This document shows positions 1 to 3,745 of a DNA stretch of 7,273 nucleotides, in pieces. Both the position numbers and the translations under genes were made by a program. The notes beneath the pieces are model-generated. The model did not search any database, was not told the DNA's origin, and saw only the letters and a program-made list of their open reading frames with translations. The stretch is from Chloroflexota bacterium (lineage in GTDB: Bacteria > Chloroflexota > Limnocylindria > Limnocylindrales > CSP1-4): the NCBI GenBank assembly GCA_021801545.1, contig JAJYXX010000138.1, positions 1 through 7,273 on the forward strand, written 5' to 3'. Position 1 is the first letter of the stretch. Each line of letters opens with the position of its first letter.

Positions 1-107
1 GAGGCCCGGACGTCGACCCGATGCGGGTCGCCGGCGGCGTGATGTGGACGCGCGAGACGAGCCGCCGCAAGCTCGCCGAGACCGAGCGTCGCGACGCCGA
101 GGGCTGA
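1..107 (+). CDS. C-terminal end of an unidentified protein (5' partial)
   Basis: An open frame enters the window from the left (first complete codon at position 3) and ends at TGA 105-107. The 34 visible residues run GPDVDPMRVAGG... to ...RRDAEG and finish in a charged, Arg/Glu-rich tail. Nearly every codon ends in G or C, matching the real genes of this window, which is the main reason for calling it coding; the other forward frames are either stopped early or less biased. No domain can be recognised from so short a tail, so no function is proposed. It points the same way as the stress-protein operon but is separated from it by 375 bases, so it is probably a separate transcription unit. Confidence 0.55.
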   Translation, partial: GPDVDPMRVAGGVMWTRETSRRKLAETERRDAEG

Positions 108-116
108 TCGCCCGCG

Positions 117-139
117 CGCCGCCCGACGTCGCGGCGGCG
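117..139 (+). terminator. GC-rich hairpin after the upstream gene, possible terminator
   Basis: CGCCGCC (117-123) can pair with GGCGGCG (133-139) across a 9-base loop, beginning nine bases after the TGA of the upstream partial gene. There is no following T-run, so it is not a classical intrinsic terminator. U-less hairpins are proposed to terminate in some high-GC bacteria, but chance pairing in GC-rich sequence is an equally good explanation. Confidence 0.25.
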
Positions 140-183
140 GGATCCGTCTGCAGGCGAGTCCCGGTCCACGGCATGATGGCACC

Positions 184-348
184 ATGAGATCACGCTCCCA
201 GAGAGATCACCTGCTGTACTGGTGCAACAACTGTCGGCCAGCCGATCGACCTGAGCCCCGATCCCCAGAAGATCGGGGCATCGGTGATCCTCCTCCTCCG
301 GGCGTGGTGGGGCTGCTCGTTCTGGCCGGCGCCGGACTCGGTGCTTGA
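184..348 (+). CDS. Doubtful small ORF, 54 codons, CxxC and hydrophobic C-terminus
   Basis: ATG 184 to TGA 346-348 encodes 54 residues. The N-terminal half is polar with a CNNC pair at residues 14-17. A proline-rich stretch follows (PPPPG, about 36-40), then a hydrophobic end (about residues 41-54, VVGLLVLAGAGLGA) that could be a short membrane segment. Against it: no Shine-Dalgarno sequence precedes the ATG, third-position G+C is only a little over half compared with near-saturation in the neighbouring genes, and the frame contains the 255-279 inverted repeat. Only the last 15 codons look coding-like. It could be a leader peptide, a small membrane protein or chance. No family is recognised. 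Confidence 0.15.
   Translation: MRSRSQRDHLLYWCNNCRPADRPEPRSPEDRGIGDPPPPGVVGLLVLAGAGLGA
255..279. repeat. Perfect 9-bp inverted repeat, 7-base spacer
   Basis: GCCCCGATC (255-263) is followed by the spacer CCCAGAA and the exact reverse complement GATCGGGGC (271-279). It could be a DNA operator or an RNA hairpin; no T-run follows, so it is not an obvious terminator. Its CCCGATC/GATCGGG arms match the core of the palindrome at 350-365, with the two centres about 90 bases apart. Confidence 0.5.
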
Positions 349-349
349 A

Positions 350-365
350 TCACCCGATCGGGTGA
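350..365. promoter_or_regulatory. Perfect 16-bp palindrome, candidate operator of the operon
   Basis: TCACCCGATCGGGTGA is fully self-complementary over 16 bases with no central spacer. It is flanked asymmetrically by GTGC (341-344) and GCAC (366-369), which extends the dyad after a five-base TTGAA bulge. It lies 22 bases upstream of the TATGCT hexamer at 388-393 and 117 bases before the first USP start, a normal place for a dimeric regulator to bind. It does not match the DosR box or the CRP consensus as I know them, so the regulator is unknown. Symmetry is seen directly; the operator role is inferred. Confidence 0.5.
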
Positions 366-387
366 GCACGGGCCGGACGGCGGTGGG

Positions 388-393
388 TATGCT
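388..393 (+). promoter_or_regulatory. Possible -10 element (TATGCT)
   Basis: TATGCT matches four of six positions of the sigma-70/sigma-A -10 consensus in an otherwise AT-poor region. No good -35 hexamer lies 16-18 bases upstream (the sequence there is GC-rich); the only TTGA-type hexamer, TTGAAT at 345-350, is 37 bases away and too distant. If used, transcription would begin near 400 and leave an untranslated leader of roughly 80 bases. The lack of a -35 would fit activator dependence through the adjacent palindrome. Confidence 0.3.
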
Positions 394-444
394 TCGGGTG
401 TCCGAGTCGGGAACCGCAACATCGCGGTCTCCCCGGTCAGACGA

Positions 445-477
445 GGTCCGAGCCACGGACAGGGGCGGACCTGGGAG
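445..477 (+). promoter_or_regulatory. Leader stem(s) next to the first USP ribosome binding site
   Basis: GGTCCG (445-450) can pair either with CGGAC (456-460; five pairs, 5-base loop) or with CGGACC (466-471; six pairs, 15-base loop). The two pairings are mutually exclusive, and the second ends one base before the Shine-Dalgarno GGGAG (473-477), which sits five bases before ATG 483. This could tune translation of the first gene, but the stems are short and GC-rich sequence makes such pairings common. Confidence 0.2.
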
Positions 478-482
478 CCGAC

Positions 483-1397
483 ATGAAGATCGTCGTTGCT
501 GTCGACGGCTCACCTCAATCCCTCGCCGCTGTCAGCTGGATCGCGCAGCTGTCGCTCTCCCCGGCGGACGAGATCGTGCTCGTGTCGGTCGCTCAGCAGC
601 CTGCGCTCATCGGCGCCTGGGGCTACGCCTACACGGACGTCTCCCTTCGACTCCAGAACGAGGCCTGGGACGCCGCGCGGGAACTGGCCGGCCAGGCCGT
701 TGCGGATGCGGCCCGGGAACTCACGCGATGCGCGTCGCAGGTCCGAACCGCGGTCCTCGATGGGCATCCGATCGACGTCATCTCCGAGCTCGTGCGGGAG
801 ACGGAAGCCGACCTTGTCGTGGTCGGCCCGCACGGTCACGGAAGGCTGGCCTCCGTCCTTCTCGGCAGCGTCTCACAGTCCCTGCTCCACCGGATGCCGA
901 CCTCCGTCCTCGTGGCCCGCGAGCCCGTTCGCCCTCCGGAGCGGATCCTCCTCGCCGTCGACGGCTCCGCCCATGGCCTGGCGGCCGTCCGCTACCTGGC
1001 TCGGTTCCCCCTGCCCGCGGGCAGCCAGATCACGGTCCTCACCTCGATCGGCGCCTGGCCCGACCACGCCGTCGAGCGGGGCGCCGCCGACCTGCGTGAC
1101 ACCGTCATCTTCGAGCGCGGTCGGGCTGCCGAGATCGTGGCCGAGGCGATCGAGGCGCTCGAGGCCGGCGGCAGGACCAGCGCACCACTGATCCGGCACG
1201 GCGATCCCAAGCGCCAGATCCTCGCCGCGGCCACGGAGATCGAGGCCGATCTGATCGTCACCGGAGCCCGCGGGATCGGCGGGTTCCGTGGGCTCGTCCT
1301 CGGCAGCGTGTCGCGCGCGGTCAGCAAGGCCGCTCCGTGCTCCACGCTCGTCGTCGCCGGCCGGGCCTCCCGTGAGCACGAACGGAGTGACCGATGA
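483..1397 (+). CDS. Tandem-domain universal stress protein (USP 1, both ATP loops intact)
   Basis: A 304-residue cytoplasmic protein with two UspA-type alpha/beta domains. Domain 1 (about 1-147) opens with a beta strand ending in Asp8 (VVAVDGS) and carries the nucleotide-binding loop G115-x2-G118-x9-G128-S129. Domain 2 (about 153-293) repeats this with Asp160 (LLAVDGS) and G261-x2-G264-x9-G274-S275. The full G-2x-G-9x-G-S/T signature in both halves predicts ATP binding, as in MJ0577-type USPs; such proteins are ligand-dependent stress regulators rather than enzymes. Total length is normal for tandem USPs. ATG 483 is chosen because GGGAG (473-477) lies five bases upstream and the first strand begins at once. 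It is first in the operon and its TGA overlaps the next start (ATGA). The last residues (REHERSDR) are a charged tail. Which partner it regulates is not evident from sequence. Confidence 0.93.
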   Translation: MKIVVAVDGSPQSLAAVSWIAQLSLSPADEIVLVSVAQQPALIGAWGYAYTDVSLRLQNEAWDAARELAGQAVADAARELTRCASQVRTAVLDGHPIDVISELVRETEADLVVVGPHGHGRLASVLLGSVSQSLLHRMPTSVLVAREPVRPPERILLAVDGSAHGLAAVRYLARFPLPAGSQITVLTSIGAWPDHAVERGAADLRDTVIFERGRAAEIVAEAIEALEAGGRTSAPLIRHGDPKRQILAAATEIEADLIVTGARGIGGFRGLVLGSVSRAVSKAAPCSTLVVAGRASREHERSDR

Positions 1398-2305
1398 CCA
1401 CGCCACGCATCCTGTACGCGACCGATGGCTCGGTGGGCGCCGGCGAGGCGCTCGAGCTGCTGATCGCCAGCTTCGATCCGGCCGCGATCGAGACCGTCGA
1501 GGTGCTGGCGGTGGCACCCCAGCTGGCGCACTGGCCCGGGCCCGGCCGGGAGGACCACGGACCGATCCTGGTCGTCGAGGCTGCCCATCGAGACGACGCG
1601 CAGCGCGTCGTCTCGACTGCCTGCGATCGACTCACCAGCGCCGGGTTTCGAACAATCGCGACGGTCCTCGCCGGCCACCCGGCCGAGGCGATCGTCGAGC
1701 ACGTGATGCTCAGCAAGCCCGACCTCGTCGTCGTGGCGACGCGAGGGCGGGGCGACGCGCACCACCGACTGTCCGGCAGCGTCACCGGCAGGGTGGCACG
1801 CTACTCCCCAAGCTCGGTGCTCGTCGTCCGGACAACCGGACCGATCCGCCAGATCGTTCTCGGGTACGACGCGTCGCCGGATGCCGAGCAGGCACTCGAC
1901 CTGGTGGCGCGGCTTCCCCTGAAGACCGCTCCCCGGGTCACCGTCTGCACCGCCTACGAGGTCGTGGCGCCGATGAGTTCGGGGATCGCACCGACGATGG
2001 TCCTCACCGTGGAGACCGCGTACGGCGAGGAGCTCCGGGAGGCCCGGGCAGCCGCCGGCGCCATCGCTGCCGATGCCGCGGCGCGGCTCACCGGTCGCGG
2101 CATCAACGCTGTCTCGCAGGCCCGCCACGGCTCACCGCGCGACCAGTTCGCGATCCTCTCCGCCGAGCTGGCGGCCGACCTGATCGTCGCCGGATCCCGC
2201 GGCCTGTCCGGGGTCCGGCGCTTCCTGCTGGGGAGCACGAGCGCCGCCCTGATCGCCGAGCCCCCGACGAACGTCCTCGTGGTACGCCGACCCTGGGAGG
2301 GCTAA
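1394..2305 (+). CDS. Tandem-domain universal stress protein (USP 2, first ATP loop degenerate)
   Basis: A 303-residue protein of two USP domains. Domain 1 (about 1-147) has Asp11 (YATDGS) but its loop reads A115-TR-G118-x9-G128-S129, so the first conserved glycine is alanine. Domain 2 (about 150-299) has Asp159 (LGYDAS) and an intact G267-x2-G270-x9-G280-S281. ATP binding is therefore expected in the C-terminal half and is uncertain in the N-terminal half. The start overlaps the previous stop as ATGA, with GGAG at 1384-1387 six bases upstream, implying translational coupling with USP 1. The two proteins have the same architecture but low visible identity outside the motifs, so they are old paralogues rather than a recent duplication. 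A longer segment before alpha-2 (WPGPGREDHG, about 47-56) is proline/glycine-rich. The stop is three bases before the next gene. Confidence 0.92.
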   Translation: MTTPRILYATDGSVGAGEALELLIASFDPAAIETVEVLAVAPQLAHWPGPGREDHGPILVVEAAHRDDAQRVVSTACDRLTSAGFRTIATVLAGHPAEAIVEHVMLSKPDLVVVATRGRGDAHHRLSGSVTGRVARYSPSSVLVVRTTGPIRQIVLGYDASPDAEQALDLVARLPLKTAPRVTVCTAYEVVAPMSSGIAPTMVLTVETAYGEELREARAAAGAIAADAAARLTGRGINAVSQARHGSPRDQFAILSAELAADLIVAGSRGLSGVRRFLLGSTSAALIAEPPTNVLVVRRPWEG

Positions 2306-2308
2306 GCG

Positions 2309-2692
2309 ATGTCCGGTGATCTCCAGCCACCGTTCCGGATCCTTCTCGCCACGGACGACTCAGAGCCGGCCCGCCAGGCAGAGGCATGGGTCGCCCGCCT
2401 TCGCTGGTCGCGCCCGTACGTCGTGGACGTGCTGTGCGTCGCCGGCCACGGGATCGGCGACGCGATGACCGCTCTGGATCGACTTTCGGAGCCGCTCCGT
2501 GATCAAGCAGATGCGTTCGCCATCGAGGTTGATATCGGCCACCCGCTGGAGGGCGCTCTGCGGGCGGCAGAGGAGCTCGCGGCCGATCTCGTCATCGTGG
2601 CCCGTCCGCCGCGGCGGCGTGGCCAGGACCCGTTCGCCGAGAAGGTCGCCCGGTACGCGTCGACGTCGGTTCTCGTCGTCCCTCGGACCTAG
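2309..2692 (+). CDS. Short single-domain universal stress protein (USP 3, ATP loop lost)
   Basis: A 127-residue single USP domain, slightly shorter than the usual 140-150. The first strand with the acidic pair Asp16-Asp17 (ILLATDDSE) and the last strands (ADLVIVARP, about 92-100; TSVLVVPRT, 119-127) identify the fold. In place of the glycine loop it has ARPPRRRGQDPFAEK (about 98-112), so the G-2x-G-9x-G-S signature is gone and the segment is strongly basic; the helical region between strands is also shortened. It probably does not bind ATP in the MJ0577 manner, resembling the non-ATP-binding UspA class in that respect. GGGAGG (2295-2300) lies eight bases before ATG 2309. It is followed in the same reading frame by the exchanger after a single TAG. 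It may act as a structural or dimerisation partner of USP 1 and USP 2; that is inference. Confidence 0.85.
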   Translation: MSGDLQPPFRILLATDDSEPARQAEAWVARLRWSRPYVVDVLCVAGHGIGDAMTALDRLSEPLRDQADAFAIEVDIGHPLEGALRAAEELAADLVIVARPPRRRGQDPFAEKVARYASTSVLVVPRT

Positions 2693-2713
2693 AGCGGTTC
2701 AGGCGAACAGCGA

Positions 2714-3745
2714 GTGGGCCCGTACGAGATCTGGCAGTGGATCGCGATCTTCCTGCTGGCCGCCGGTTTCGTCGTTGCCGGCGGAACCGTCCTCGCCCGG
2801 TCAGGCGACGAGATCGCCACCAGGACGAGTCTCGGCGGACTCCTCGTCGGCATGCTGCTCATGGCCGGCGCGACGTCGCTGCCGGAAATCGCCACCGACG
2901 TCAGCGCCGCGCTCGAGGGCGCTCCGGACCTCGCCGTCGGGGACCTGTTCGGGAGCAGCATGGCGAACATGGCGATCCTGGCCATCATCGACCTGGTCCA
3001 CCGCGGTCGAGTCTGGCCCGGAGTCGGGCTCGGTCACGCGCGGCTCGCCGCCGTCGCCATCGCCCTGACCGCGGCGGCTCTGCTGGCCATCCTCGTCCCG
3101 CCCGGGATGGCGATCGGCTGGGTCGGGCTCGAGACGCCGCTCATCGTCGTCGGCTACATCGCTGCCGCGGCCTGGATGAGCCGCTCGCGAGGCAAGAGCC
3201 GGCGAGTCCGGGACGAAACCGGTGAGATCCTCGCCCCGACCGGCTGGTCGGGGCCAGTCGAGGCGCGCCACAGCCTCCGGTACGAGATCGCCCGGTTCGG
3301 AGCCGCCGCCCTCGTCATCCTCGTCGCGGCGCCGGTCCTCGCCCTGTCGGGCAAGGGGATCGCTGACTCGACCGGTGTCGGGCAGACCTTCGTGGGGGCC
3401 TTGCTGCTCGCGGTGACCACCTCGCTGCCGGAGCTGGTGGCCTCGCTGGCCGCCGTACGGATCGGGGCGTATGACCTCGCGGTCGGCAATCTGTTCGGCA
3501 GCAACGCCGTCAACATGACGATCCTCTTCGCGGCCGACGTGGCCTATTCGCCGGGCCCGATCCTGGCCGCGGTTGCCCCGGCCCAGGTCGTCGCCGGCGT
3601 GGCCGCGATCCTGCTCATGGCCCTCGCCCTGGCGGCCGTCGTGCATGGCGAACGGACGCGGATCCTCCGACTGGAGCCGGACGCGGCGGCCGTGCTGGTC
3701 GCCTACGTCGTCCTGATCATGGCCGTCTGGAGAGCAGCGTCATGA
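2714..3745 (+). CDS. CaCA-family sodium/calcium (cation) exchanger
   Basis: A 343-residue integral membrane antiporter with about ten hydrophobic helices and the two inverted alpha-repeats that define the CaCA superfamily. Alpha-1 (about 41-90) contains ATSLPE with Glu58 and GDLFGSSMANM with Asn85. Alpha-2 (about 223-272) contains TTSLPE with Glu240 and GNLFGSNAVNM with Asn267. These segments form the ion-binding centre in NCX_Mj-type structures. A basic, hydrophilic loop (about 156-192) separates the halves. Expected role is exchange of Ca2+ or a related cation against Na+ or H+ across the cytoplasmic membrane; the counter-ion cannot be read from sequence. The start is GTG 2714 with only a weak AGG at 2701-2703; helix 1 begins at about residue 7 and the upstream in-frame codon run ends at the TAG of USP 3. 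Translation probably depends on coupling. Its stop overlaps the ATPase start (ATGA). It resembles YrbG-like bacterial exchangers in size and layout. Confidence 0.92.
   Translation: MGPYEIWQWIAIFLLAAGFVVAGGTVLARSGDEIATRTSLGGLLVGMLLMAGATSLPEIATDVSAALEGAPDLAVGDLFGSSMANMAILAIIDLVHRGRVWPGVGLGHARLAAVAIALTAAALLAILVPPGMAIGWVGLETPLIVVGYIAAAAWMSRSRGKSRRVRDETGEILAPTGWSGPVEARHSLRYEIARFGAAALVILVAAPVLALSGKGIADSTGVGQTFVGALLLAVTTSLPELVASLAAVRIGAYDLAVGNLFGSNAVNMTILFAADVAYSPGPILAAVAPAQVVAGVAAILLMALALAAVVHGERTRILRLEPDAAAVLVAYVVLIMAVWRAAS

Larger units (their letters stand above)
108..482. other. Intergenic/leader region upstream of the USP-transporter operon
   Basis: This 375-base stretch contains no convincing gene. 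Reading left to right it holds a GC-rich hairpin after the upstream stop (117-139), two GAGATCAC direct repeats 17 bases apart (186-193 and 203-210), a doubtful 54-codon ORF (184-348), a 9-bp inverted repeat (255-279), a perfect 16-bp palindrome (350-365), a -10-like hexamer (388-393), small hairpins at 413-428 and 446-460, and the ribosome binding site GGGAG at 473-477. Base composition is visibly less GC-skewed by codon position than in the flanking genes. The density of symmetric elements suggests the operon promoter and its control sites lie here. Confidence 0.6.

Noticed and set aside
350..365. DosR box or CRP/FNR site
   Set aside because: The palindrome has TCAC...GTGA in the opposite orientation to CRP half-sites and lacks the GGGAC...GTCCC core of DosR boxes.
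284..1099. 271-codon plus-strand frame covering the leader and part of USP 1
   Set aside because: Arg/Pro-rich translation with no domain; it starts with no ribosome binding site and is contradicted by the USP 1 frame.
992..2128. 378-codon open frame on the minus strand across USP 1 and USP 2
   Set aside because: It is a shadow of two clear USP genes, with low-complexity charged composition and no recognisable domain.
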